Positions 18,509 through 27,337 of a stretch of 53,401 nucleotides of DNA are shown in pieces. Made by a program: the position numbers and the translations under genes. Numbering within the stretch: position 1 is the stretch's first letter; every line of letters begins with the position of its first letter. The stretch spans positions 79,754 through 133,154 of the forward strand of contig NZ_KN266215.1 of NCBI RefSeq assembly GCF_000766945.1, written 5' to 3'. Origin of the DNA: Cellvibrio mixtus subsp. mixtus J3-8. Lineage in GTDB: Bacteria > Pseudomonadota > Gammaproteobacteria > Pseudomonadales > Cellvibrionaceae. Under the pieces are notes generated by a model. It was not told the DNA's origin and ran no database searches. It worked only from the letters and a program-made list of their open reading frames with translations.

Positions 18509-20313
18509 AAGCCCTTTTCCTGTTCAGGTATTACCCGGACGTTGGCATTACAGGAAACAGAAAAATAATGTAATTGTCCTGTAAGATATTTTTGTTTGCA
18601 TAATGTCCTGCTAATTTTTCCACTTGTCGTGCGTGGTATGGTGGCTGGTTTTACCCACAATATTGCATCCAGGTGAAGACCATGTTCATCGTGCAATTCA
18701 TTCTGGATTTTTATTGTTGTGAGGTCTGTATTGAAGGTGCGAACCCAGCGCTTTTCAACTTCCTGGACCGCGATAATTCGCTCCGTTCCTTGATTGTTCC
18801 ATGAAAAAACGGCGCAACCATCGAGGCATAATTCACTTGCTGATGTGCTTATCGTTTGCTCCAGATCCTGCGGATAATAATTTTTTCCGCGAACGATAAT
18901 AATATCTTTCAGGCGGCCGGTAATAAAAAGCTGGCCACCACTTAAGGTTCCCAAATCTCCTGTTCGAAAATACTGCTGGTCTATATTGCCGTTAACAATA
19001 TGTTGCTTAAAAAATTTGGAGTTAACATCGCTTTTATTGAAGTAACCAGTAGAGATACTTTTGCCTTTTAGCCAGATTTCGCCAACAGTGTCGGCAGCGC
19101 ACTCAATGGATGTATCAGGATCAATAATTTTTATAGTGAGGCCATCTGCTGCATATCCATTTCCTACTAATGCCTGGTAATTCACATCGCCAACATTGTT
19201 ATCGCGGGCCATCCATTCAAACCGATTCGCGGCCAGTGCACTTTTATTGACATAGCGAATGTCCGGTTCTGTACAAGGCTTCCCACCACTGATTAATAAC
19301 GTTGCCTCGGCCATACCATACACCGGAAACATGGCAGTACGGGAAAATCCGCAGTCGCGAAATTTGGAAGAAAATGTGTCAATAGTTGTTGCTTTAACAG
19401 GTTCGGCACCGTTATAGGCGATAGTCCAGCTGCTTAAATCCAGCGATGCAAATTGTTCTTTTGTAATACGCTTTACGCACAGGTCGTAACCAAAATTGGG
19501 TGCCCCGGTTGTGGTGACTTTGTATTTGGATATTGCGTTTAACCAACGAGCCGGTTTTTCGATAAAAGTCAACGGGCTCATAAAGTAACAGGGGATTCCC
19601 AAATATAACGGCTGTAAAATATTTCCGACCAATCCCATGTCATGGAATAACGGTAACCACGAAGCAAATACAGTGTTTTTATTGTGCTGGAATACTTCCG
19701 CAATCATGTGTTGGTTGGCTAATAAATTTTCATGGCTGATCACAACCCCTTTAGGGGAACCTGTTGAACCTGATGTATATTGGAGGAAAGCAGCATTTTG
19801 TGGTGCTAAAACAGGTAGTGACGTTTGTTGCAGTGGTACAGTTTGTAATAAATTTTCAATCGCGATCCAGGGTATTTTTTTTAGCGATTGGGCGCTATTT
19901 AATCCGGTATCATCAACGCGATTTTCATATTTATTTTTGATGGTGCGGGAGGTAATAAGTAGTTCTGAGTCGCTATCTTTTGCAATAGCGTAAAGGCGAT
20001 TTCTTTTTTGTGATCCTTCAGGTGGATAGGCTGGTATAGCAACCATCCCCGCGTAAAGGCATCCCATAAATGCCTGGATAAATTCAATCCCTGATGGTAA
20101 TGCTAGAATAATTCTGGACTGGAATGGAAGGTAACTTAATGCCCACGCAATTTTTCGTGCTGAAAAATCCAGCTCACCGAACGTAACGGATGATTGCTCA
20201 ACACCGTCTTTTTCTAAAAATGTGAATGCAAGGGAAAATGGTTGTGACCTTGCGTGCAGGTCAAGGTATTCAGTGATATTCCCTGGCGTATCAATCCTGT
20301 ATTCAACAGCCAT
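18502..20313 (-). CDS. Fatty-acyl-AMP ligase (FAAL)
   Basis: A 603-residue adenylate-forming enzyme, the first gene of the operon. It activates a fatty acid as acyl-AMP for transfer to a carrier protein. The ATP-binding loop YTSGSTGSPKGV is at 179-190. FAAL/Cyc2-type landmarks follow: ASWLPLFHDMGLVGN, YFMSPLTFIEKPARWL, YNGAEPV, FPVYGMAEATL, EIWLKGKSISTGYF and FRTGDLG..GRLKDIIIVRGKNYYPQD. The C-terminal domain with PRTTSGKISR carries the catalytic Lys region. The family (acyl-ACP loading rather than CoA ligation) is inferred from these motifs and the adjacent ACP. A 447-bp AT-rich promoter region lies upstream. Confidence 0.92.
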   Translation of the reverse strand: MAVEYRIDTPGNITEYLDLHARSQPFSLAFTFLEKDGVEQSSVTFGELDFSARKIAWALSYLPFQSRIILALPSGIEFIQAFMGCLYAGMVAIPAYPPEGSQKRNRLYAIAKDSDSELLITSRTIKNKYENRVDDTGLNSAQSLKKIPWIAIENLLQTVPLQQTSLPVLAPQNAAFLQYTSGSTGSPKGVVISHENLLANQHMIAEVFQHNKNTVFASWLPLFHDMGLVGNILQPLYLGIPCYFMSPLTFIEKPARWLNAISKYKVTTTGAPNFGYDLCVKRITKEQFASLDLSSWTIAYNGAEPVKATTIDTFSSKFRDCGFSRTAMFPVYGMAEATLLISGGKPCTEPDIRYVNKSALAANRFEWMARDNNVGDVNYQALVGNGYAADGLTIKIIDPDTSIECAADTVGEIWLKGKSISTGYFNKSDVNSKFFKQHIVNGNIDQQYFRTGDLGTLSGGQLFITGRLKDIIIVRGKNYYPQDLEQTISTSASELCLDGCAVFSWNNQGTERIIAVQEVEKRWVRTFNTDLTTIKIQNELHDEHGLHLDAILWVKPATIPRTTSGKISRTLCKQKYLTGQLHYFSVSCNANVRVIPEQEKGLC

Positions 20314-20760
20314 AAATTATCCTTATGTCTGTGGTGGTAGATGTGTTTTAACGAGCATCCACAACCCTGGTTAGGAAAAAATCCTGGTGATCATATTTTT
20401 ATGTTGGAAAAAGTAAATAGCTGGAATTAGTTTTTTATGATTTTTTGCAATGCAATTCCAATTTATTTTTTATTGATACCAGGCAAAGGCATCTTAATAC
20501 GCAGGATTTATTGCGGCTTTGTGAACATGGTATTTTAATTGTTATTTTTTATGCCAAAATGTTAACGAATTTATTTTTATGATTATGGCGACAATTGACT
20601 ATTATTATTTTTAAAAATCAACAGTCTTTTGGCAGATAGGTTTTCATTATTTTTAATGGCGTTTTTCATTGAGGATAGTCACACGCGTGTTAATCATTGA
20701 TCTGTTCATGTTTTAAATGACTATTTTATTTCAAAGTAGATCAGTAAAACCCCTAATCAA
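20314..20760. other. AT-rich intergenic region upstream of the FAAL operon
   Basis: 447 bp with no convincing gene on either strand. It is visibly richer in A+T than the flanking genes, with many T- and A-runs. It must hold the FAAL operon promoter, and the flavin reductase gene ends at its right edge. No clear -35/-10 pair, lux box or terminator was identified by eye. Confidence 0.5.
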
Positions 20761-21330
20761 TTATTCTGAAGGACTATCAGGGACATGAAATGCGTCACCG
20801 GTCGCATAGAATTCTCCACCCGCCATGTAATGAATACTCCGCTTTTGCGGATCATCAGAAAAACTCCAGCGACCATTGAGGAATTGTTCCGCATCAGCAT
20901 AAGCAGCTACAACTTCGCCAACAATTAGATCCATCTCTTCTGCACCTTGTTTGATAACTTTACATTCCAGCCACCCGATACAATCTTCAATAAAAGGCGC
21001 AGTGATTTTCGTAGCGGGAAATGTACTGATATTAAAACGAGAAAATTTATCCGCATCGCGCCCGGAAATATCGCCAACATCCAGTGTGAGCCTGGCAATT
21101 TTGCGCATGGGAAATTGCAAACCAAATTCGCCGCTTGCCTCTACTAATTCACGGGTATATGTATTTTTATCAATCACTACTGCCACTTTGGCGGGTGAAA
21201 AATCCAGCGGCATTGTCCAGGCGGCGGCCATGATATTGCGTTTTTCACCATGGGCACTGGTGATGATACTGACCGGGCCATGGTTAAATAATTTGTAACT
21301 GTCTTTTAATGGAATAGATATATGTGTCAT
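20761..21330 (-). CDS. Flavin reductase family protein
   Basis: A 189-residue FMN-binding split-barrel protein. The N-terminal strand pattern FNHGPVSIITSAHGEKRNIMAAAWTMPLDFSPAKVAVVID and the loop GRDADKFSRF are typical of NAD(P)H:flavin oxidoreductase-like proteins. Such enzymes can supply reduced flavin to a two-component monooxygenase or halogenase. It begins directly at the stop codon of the barrel-protein gene. The flavin-dependent halogenase gene, which needs free FADH2, is divergent 0.7 kb away, making a functional pair plausible but unproven. Confidence 0.8.
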   Translation of the reverse strand: MTHISIPLKDSYKLFNHGPVSIITSAHGEKRNIMAAAWTMPLDFSPAKVAVVIDKNTYTRELVEASGEFGLQFPMRKIARLTLDVGDISGRDADKFSRFNISTFPATKITAPFIEDCIGWLECKVIKQGAEEMDLIVGEVVAAYADAEQFLNGRWSFSDDPQKRSIHYMAGGEFYATGDAFHVPDSPSE

Positions 21331-21876
21331 TTAAAAAGTTAGCCCACTGCTGATGTAAAAAGTCCATGAGGATGCTTTGCTCTCGCGAAATTCCCCAAAA
21401 TGTTGAAAATCCACGCCCGCACCAAGCATTAAATGTTCCGCAGGTTTAATGCCTATTTCCGCACTGGCCTCGAACATATCCTCTGTTGTTTCGGTACTAT
21501 TATTAAACCGGAATGTGCCCCTGCCTATACCAATACCGCCTATCAGGTAAGCATTATATTGACTGTCAAGCGCATCATAATTGATGCCTGCCAAACCAAT
21601 TGCAAAGGTTTTTACCTCAACATTATTGTCACCTTTAATATCGGCGTTGCTTTTTTGATGGGAGATATACACAGGGCCGATTAACGCGCGCCCGCTATAG
21701 CTGTTATTAAACGTCATGTCGTATTGACTGAAATTTTCATCAGTTTCGAATTGGTCTTCATCGGCATCTATTCCGCCCCATGGCGAATATTTCACCTGTA
21801 ATACAACCGGTAAATCCAATGCAAATACCGATGTACTGGAAAAAGCAATTAATAAGGCGGCAAGAAAACGGTTCAT
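21331..21876 (-). CDS. Small outer-membrane beta-barrel protein
   Basis: A 181-residue secreted protein with a signal peptide ending near residue 19 (VFALDLP). It has alternating hydrophobic strands and a C-terminal aromatic Phe (FYISSGLTF), the usual outer-membrane barrel signature. Length and strand number suggest an eight-stranded OmpA/OmpW-like barrel, but it was not assigned to a named family. It is immediately upstream of, and abuts, the flavin reductase gene. It is divergent from the halogenase-family gene. Confidence 0.65.
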   Translation of the reverse strand: MNRFLAALLIAFSSTSVFALDLPVVLQVKYSPWGGIDADEDQFETDENFSQYDMTFNNSYSGRALIGPVYISHQKSNADIKGDNNVEVKTFAIGLAGINYDALDSQYNAYLIGGIGIGRGTFRFNNSTETTEDMFEASAEIGIKPAEHLMLGAGVDFQHFGEFRESKASSWTFYISSGLTF

Positions 21877-22070
21877 TATTTTTCCTTAAGAGCGAAGGCA
21901 CAGGCAGTGAAACGCAAATCAGTATGGGTGACCATCAACATGTATTCCATCGGTTTTTAGCCATTGTGCAATAGAGAAAATTAATGGAAAGCGAATAGCT
22001 TAATGGATATGTGGCAGGCAAGCTACGGCACCTTTCGGTTTACATTAATAAATAATAAGTGGAAAACACC

Positions 22071-23633
22071 ATGAATACAGCAGTCAAACACATCGTTATT
22101 GTTGGCGGAGGCTCTGCCGGGTGGTTGGTAGCCGGAACACTCGCCGCCGAGCATGGTAATGGTGATGAAGGTGTGCAAATTACCTTGATTGAATCGCCAG
22201 ATATTAAATTGGTCGGGGTAGGTGAAGGCACCTGGCCGACCATGCGCAGCACCATCAGAAAAATGGGCATTTCAGAAACAGAATTTGTTCGTGAGTGCGA
22301 TGTTGCTTTCAAACAGGCATCCAAATTTTGCAAATGGACTACCGGTGAGGACGACGATGAGTATTACCATCCCTTTACGTTACCGGTAGGTTATCGCGAT
22401 TTGAACCTGGCTGAGTATTGGAAAGCACATCGCAACGAAATATCTTTTTCCGATGCGGTTTGTATCCAAAGCCGGATTTGCGCAAACCATATGGGACCAA
22501 AATTGATTAGCACGCCGGAATTTGAAGCTATAGCCAATTATTCCTATCATCTGGATGCAGCCAAATTTGCACAGTTCCTGCGTAAACACTGTATAGAAAA
22601 ACTGGGTGTCAAACATATTACCGATAATGTTATCGGCATCAATTCAGCAGGGAATGGTGATATCCATTCACTGGCGACCCAAAATACCGGCGAGCTTCAT
22701 GGCGATTTGTTTGTTGATTGCACCGGGCTAGCGTCAATACTGTTAGGTAAACACTACCAGGTGCCATTGGTCAGCAAAAAACAATTCTTATTTAATGATG
22801 CAGCACTTGCTGCGCAGGTTCCTTATCTGGATCCTGAGTGCCCGATTTCATCCAATACTATTTCTACTGCGCAGTCTGCCGGTTGGGTGTGGGATATTGG
22901 TTTGCAAACCCGCCGCGGTGTTGGCTATGTTTATTCGCGCACCCACATTTCCGATGAAGAAGCGGATAAGGAATTCCGCGATTATTTGACTCTGACAATT
23001 GGCCGCGAAAAAGCTGATGCAACCGAGTTCCAGAAAATTAAATTTACACCCGGGCATCGCGAAGTATTCTGGAAAAATAATTGTGTTGCTGTGGGCCTGG
23101 CAGCGGGGTTTATTGAGCCGCTGGAAGCATCCGCCATCATTTTGATTGAGCTTTCCGCGAGAATGATTAGCGAACAATTACCGGCAGATAGGGCTGCAAT
23201 GACCCTTGTGGCAAAACGGTTTAATGATGTGTTTACCTATCGCTGGAACCATATTATTAATTTCTTAAAGTTGCATTACGTATTGAGTAAGCGCACAAGC
23301 TCCCAATATTGGCTTGATCATCGTGATCCCACCAGCATCCCGCAAAGCTTGCAGGAGCTGCAAGCGTTATGGAAATACCAGGCGCCCTGGTTCTACGATG
23401 AAGTTCATTCAGAGGAATTGTTTCCGTTAGCGAGTTTCCAATACATTCTTTATGGAATGGGTTACGAAACTGCACAGCGGCCAGCCACTAAAAAAGTGAA
23501 TCCGGAAACACTTGAGCGGGCGAATGGATTTTTCAGGGCGAATCATAAAAAGACTAACGAGGTTATAAAGATCCTGCCAACGCACCGCGAAATTGTTAAC
23601 AAGATTAAACAGTACGGGCTGCAAAAAATTTAA
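22071..23633 (+). CDS. Flavin-dependent halogenase family protein (tryptophan halogenase type)
   Basis: A 520-residue flavoprotein that uses FADH2, O2 and halide to form hypohalous acid and halogenate aromatic rings. The FAD motif VGGGSAGW is at 11-18. The catalytic Lys aligns at K81 (FKQASKF, matching YKVAIKF with K79 of RebH), and the active-site Glu motif is FIEPLEAS. The WxWxIP motif is present as WVWDIG, with Gly in place of Pro. Substrate is unknown; many such genes in related bacteria are uncharacterised. A GTG at 22059 is an alternative start. The nearby flavin reductase could supply FADH2. Confidence 0.88.
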   Translation: MNTAVKHIVIVGGGSAGWLVAGTLAAEHGNGDEGVQITLIESPDIKLVGVGEGTWPTMRSTIRKMGISETEFVRECDVAFKQASKFCKWTTGEDDDEYYHPFTLPVGYRDLNLAEYWKAHRNEISFSDAVCIQSRICANHMGPKLISTPEFEAIANYSYHLDAAKFAQFLRKHCIEKLGVKHITDNVIGINSAGNGDIHSLATQNTGELHGDLFVDCTGLASILLGKHYQVPLVSKKQFLFNDAALAAQVPYLDPECPISSNTISTAQSAGWVWDIGLQTRRGVGYVYSRTHISDEEADKEFRDYLTLTIGREKADATEFQKIKFTPGHREVFWKNNCVAVGLAAGFIEPLEASAIILIELSARMISEQLPADRAAMTLVAKRFNDVFTYRWNHIINFLKLHYVLSKRTSSQYWLDHRDPTSIPQSLQELQALWKYQAPWFYDEVHSEELFPLASFQYILYGMGYETAQRPATKKVNPETLERANGFFRANHKKTNEVIKILPTHREIVNKIKQYGLQKI

Positions 23634-23698
23634 TGCTGCGGCGCTCCGCAATGGCGGCTAATTTTTAGACCGGATAATGTTTTTTGAAATGTTGAAAC

Positions 23699-23730
23699 AG
23701 CAGTGGACGCAAAAAAACCACTGCTTTTTT
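23699..23730 (+). terminator. Intrinsic terminator after the halogenase-family gene
   Basis: Perfect 8-bp stem AGCAGTGG/CCACTGCT (23699-23706 with 23718-23725), an 11-base loop, then six T's. It overlaps the stop of the convergent transglutaminase gene. Confidence 0.8.
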
Positions 23731-24631
23731 ATAAACCGAAGATGTAATTATCTGCTATTCGTTGCACATCCACCGATACCAATAACTGCGGTAAATGGCC
23801 TCCGCCAAAAATAACGCCTTTTAACGGGGTGACATCCGAATAATCCCGTCCCCAGGCAGTAGTGATATGTTGCGCACCGGTGATGGTGTTATTGGTGGGA
23901 TCAAACTCATACCAGCCTTCGCCCGGTGAATAAACGGCAAACCATGCATGTGTAGCATCTGCCCCTACTAATTTTTCTTGCCCGGGTGGTGGCAGGGTTT
24001 CCAGGTAGCCGCTCACATAACGTGCCGGATAACCCAGGGAACGTAAACAACCGATCGCGAGATGTGCAAAATCCTGGCATACGCCGCGTTTATGTTTTAA
24101 TACATCGGCAAGTGGGGTGGCGACGTCGGAAAATTGCGGGTCGTAGGTAAAATCTTTATAAATCCGTTGGGTTAAATCCATAACCGCCGATAAAAACGGG
24201 CGATCATCGCTAAAGCTGGATGCTGCATAGTCGGCCAGATCCGGATGTTGTTGCACCATGGGTGAGTCGAGCATGAATTCACGCGCGCACAAGGTCTCCC
24301 AATCTTTACTATTTTGCAGTAAGTATTTTACGTAGGCGCAGGGTGTCCCAAAGTCCAGATTAATATTGCCGGTGTTATCTTTAATCGATAACTCGCTGGT
24401 GATGCTGACTTCCAATTCGCTGTGATCTTTTTCAATCGAAAATTGCAAAAAGTGATTACCAAAATAGTCAGTGTGCTGGACGCGAGTGCTGACTTTTGGT
24501 GATACCTCAATCTTGATGTCATCAATTCGCTGGCGTTCAGTTGCGCGCGGCAATACATATGCAAGGTTGTAACAATGGCTCACGGGCAGTGTGTATTGGT
24601 AGCGGGTTTTATGGTGAATTCGATATTTCAT
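23729..24631 (-). CDS. Transglutaminase-like cysteine protease family protein
   Basis: A 300-residue protein with the N-terminal bacterial transglutaminase beta-region (YRIHHKTRYQYTLPVSHCYNLAYVLPR) and a C-terminal catalytic domain. The triad is readable as C185 (KRGVCQDFAH), H228 (DATHAWF) and D244 (YEFDPTNN). Members found with ATP-grasp/alpha-E proteins are thought to be peptidases or amide-exchange enzymes. It lies 10 bp downstream of the ATP-grasp/alpha-E fusion gene, in the same operon. Confidence 0.88.
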   Translation of the reverse strand: MKYRIHHKTRYQYTLPVSHCYNLAYVLPRATERQRIDDIKIEVSPKVSTRVQHTDYFGNHFLQFSIEKDHSELEVSITSELSIKDNTGNINLDFGTPCAYVKYLLQNSKDWETLCAREFMLDSPMVQQHPDLADYAASSFSDDRPFLSAVMDLTQRIYKDFTYDPQFSDVATPLADVLKHKRGVCQDFAHLAIGCLRSLGYPARYVSGYLETLPPPGQEKLVGADATHAWFAVYSPGEGWYEFDPTNNTITGAQHITTAWGRDYSDVTPLKGVIFGGGHLPQLLVSVDVQRIADNYIFGL

Positions 24632-24641
24632 AATGAGCGCC

Positions 24642-27191
24642 CTAGAGTTGATCCTGCCAGTGAGTATTTTTTACCAGCAATTGTGGGCCCTCGGTGTGAT
24701 CAAAATAGCGTTGGCCAATAGTTTTGGCTATGCTGGAAATTAAATATTGTGTCCGCGATAACAGTTGATCCAATTCTGCGCGAATACCGCTAGTAGTTTT
24801 TACCAGTGTTTTTATATTGCTCAGCCGCAATGCTGTGGTGGCCTCCAATAATAATTTTTGTTCGGTACTGAAGGTTTCGTGATCGTCCGGTAATTCAGCA
24901 AAATGATGCTCCAATTGGATTAATTGGTAAATCAGTGAACGTGGATTCCTGGGGTTCAGCATAATCATTTCCAAACCCTGGTCGATACGAATTCCATTTT
25001 GATAGCGACGACGATAAGGAATTAATGCTTCGCCGCATAACAAGCTGGACTCAATTAAACTCTCCTGGTCAACCTCATCAAGGCGCGCGGTTAACATCGA
25101 GCGTAACATACTGGTGATTTGCAATGCGCGCTCAAGGCGGCGGCCAATTTCGATGAAATGCCAACCGTTGCCGCGCGTCATACTTTCATGGATTAAACCC
25201 GCAAAGGCGAGCAACGTAGTAATCAGGGGCGCAAGCGTTTCTTCCGGTGCAGATAATGCATTGGGTTCCAGGGTGGTTTTCAGCAACTCCAATTCATCGC
25301 CAATATCATTAATTACGCGCTGGGTGTCACTGGATAATTGTTCTTTCACTTGTTCAGCAGAATTGATCATCGCAGTCAGGTTATTGGCAACACTGCCCAT
25401 GCGTTGCTGGTCCAGGATAATTGAAATCATTTCCGGTTCCGGATTTTTCAACAACGCTGGTTGCAAGCTGGTAAAGCCGGGATAGGTTGACGTTACATGC
25501 GTGACGGCGCTGAGCAAGGTGCGCTGTACAGTATCGGGTAATTTCTCGGTGCGATTGAGTTGGATAAATACCGTGCGCAATAAACGCAACGCGGATTCAG
25601 CACGCTCTGCGTAGCGACCCATCCAGAATAAATTTTCTACCACACGGCTGGGCAGTGCGCTGCCGGATTCGTTGATCGGTTGTACATCGACAGGGCGTAA
25701 ACTAATTTGTTTTTCCGGCTCTGATGCAAGTACCCAGGTGTCTTTGGAAACGGAACCGCGCTGGTTGGAAATAATTTTTTTACCGGTATCAAGGTTAACG
25801 CGCGTGAGCCCGCCGGGCATTACCGCATAAGAGCTTTCACTCGCAACGGCAAAAGTCCGCAACACTGACGCGCGCGGTAAAATTTTTCCCTGGTGCCAGG
25901 TAGGTGTTTGCGCACCGGCAACATATTCCTGTGCAGCAAATTGGTAAGGATTTTTGCGAATGCGATTTTGCCAGGCCAGCAGTTTGGTTTCGTCCAGATC
26001 GGCACCGTAGGCTTCGTATAAACCGGGACGGCGATAGGTTGGTTTGATCAATAAATCTTTTAAATTTGCACACACATACTCAAGGTCATCCGGATTGCCG
26101 CACCACCAGGTTTTTACTGAGGGTATTTGTAACTCGCGACCAAAAAACGTGCGCGCAATTGCAGGCAGGTAACGCAAGAGTGCCGGATTTTCCAACACAC
26201 TGGAGCCGAGCGGATTCGCAATTGCTACATGGCCGATACGCGCAACTTCCAATAATCCGGGTACACCCAAACGGGAGTCCCCTTTTAATTCCACCGGATC
26301 ACAGTACACATCATCAACGCGACGTAAAATAACATCGACACGTTTTAATCCATCCAGCGCTTTCATCCACACGTAACCATTGCGCACACTTAAATCACTG
26401 CCTTGCACTAATTGAAATCCCAAATAATTAGCGAGATAGGCATGCTCAAAATAGGCTTCGTTATAGATGCCCGGGGTGAGTACCACGATATGTGCAATGC
26501 CACCATTCGGATTTAATTCATGCAAGCGTTGACGTAAACGCGCAAAAAATAATGACAACCGATGCACATGGCTATCGCGAAATAAACTGGGAAATACACG
26601 GTTCATCACTGTGCGATTTTCCAACGCATAACCCGCACCGGAAGGCGCCTGGGTACGGTCACCCATCACGCGCATCTGACCATCGGGCGCGCGAACTAAA
26701 TCGACACCGTGTAAAATTAATTGGTGGGCACCGGCCAACTTCACCCCGTGGCAAGGGCGCAAAAACCCCTGATGGGAAAATAATAATTCCGGCGGAATAA
26801 TTCCCTGGCGAATTAATTTACGTTCACCGTAAATATCTTGCAGTAATAAATTAAATAATTCGGCGCGTTCAATCAAACCGGTTTCGATTTGATTCCATTC
26901 CTCACTATTAATGAGCAGTGGAATAGGGTTGAGTTGCCAACTTTGGTTTGCATCAGGTTCGTCGTAAATTTTATAGGTGGCACCATCATCGCGCAGAATC
27001 CGCCGTGCTTTTTTCTGGCGCTCTTCAATGGTGTCGTGCCCCAGGCTTTCCAAGCTGTGCAACAAATATCGCCAGTAGGGACGAATTTGTCCCTCTGCAT
27101 CGTAGGCTTCATCCACCCCTTGTTGTGGTGATGGATAACTAAAAGCACCTTGGCTGGTATCGACCCGGGTTTCCATAAGTGTGGAATTCAT
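24642..27191 (-). CDS. Fused circularly permuted ATP-grasp and alpha-E protein
   Basis: An 849-residue fusion of two proteins that are separate genes at 10424-12850. The ATP-grasp part covers about 60-510 (NPIPLLINSEEW, GDRTQAPSGAGYALENR, VLTPGIYNEAYFEHAYLA, LKRVDVILRRVDDVYCDP, SKDTWVL). The alpha-E part begins near 530 (LPSRVVENLFWMGRYAERAESALRLL) and runs to the end, with EIGRRLERALQI. The start is uncertain: ATG at 27191 is taken; ATG at 27176 or TTG at 27245 are possible, and none has a clear ribosome-binding site. The fusion supports the idea that the two domains act as one machine. Confidence 0.87.
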   Translation of the reverse strand: MNSTLMETRVDTSQGAFSYPSPQQGVDEAYDAEGQIRPYWRYLLHSLESLGHDTIEERQKKARRILRDDGATYKIYDEPDANQSWQLNPIPLLINSEEWNQIETGLIERAELFNLLLQDIYGERKLIRQGIIPPELLFSHQGFLRPCHGVKLAGAHQLILHGVDLVRAPDGQMRVMGDRTQAPSGAGYALENRTVMNRVFPSLFRDSHVHRLSLFFARLRQRLHELNPNGGIAHIVVLTPGIYNEAYFEHAYLANYLGFQLVQGSDLSVRNGYVWMKALDGLKRVDVILRRVDDVYCDPVELKGDSRLGVPGLLEVARIGHVAIANPLGSSVLENPALLRYLPAIARTFFGRELQIPSVKTWWCGNPDDLEYVCANLKDLLIKPTYRRPGLYEAYGADLDETKLLAWQNRIRKNPYQFAAQEYVAGAQTPTWHQGKILPRASVLRTFAVASESSYAVMPGGLTRVNLDTGKKIISNQRGSVSKDTWVLASEPEKQISLRPVDVQPINESGSALPSRVVENLFWMGRYAERAESALRLLRTVFIQLNRTEKLPDTVQRTLLSAVTHVTSTYPGFTSLQPALLKNPEPEMISIILDQQRMGSVANNLTAMINSAEQVKEQLSSDTQRVINDIGDELELLKTTLEPNALSAPEETLAPLITTLLAFAGLIHESMTRGNGWHFIEIGRRLERALQITSMLRSMLTARLDEVDQESLIESSLLCGEALIPYRRRYQNGIRIDQGLEMIMLNPRNPRSLIYQLIQLEHHFAELPDDHETFSTEQKLLLEATTALRLSNIKTLVKTTSGIRAELDQLLSRTQYLISSIAKTIGQRYFDHTEGPQLLVKNTHWQDQL

Positions 27192-27281
27192 TGCATTTAT
27201 CTGGTTGGTGATGGTTCGTTGGTGTTGAGCCGTTGTTGTTATCAACGCGATTATTGTAACGCGATTTGCTGCCTTGAATAT

Positions 27282-27316
27282 TTGTCACAGATTGCATGGC
27301 GTGCAACCTGTGACAA
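27282..27316. repeat. 35-bp dyad between the DUF2126 and ATP-grasp/alpha-E genes
   Basis: Arms of 15 bp (27282-27296 and 27302-27316) match at 14 positions around a 5-base spacer. The outer half is TTGTCACAG/CTGTGACAA. No T-run follows on the transcribed strand. It may be an operator, an RNA-processing hairpin or an attenuator within the operon. Confidence 0.65.
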
Positions 27317-27337
27317 TGTTAAGCGGTGAAGGGTTCA

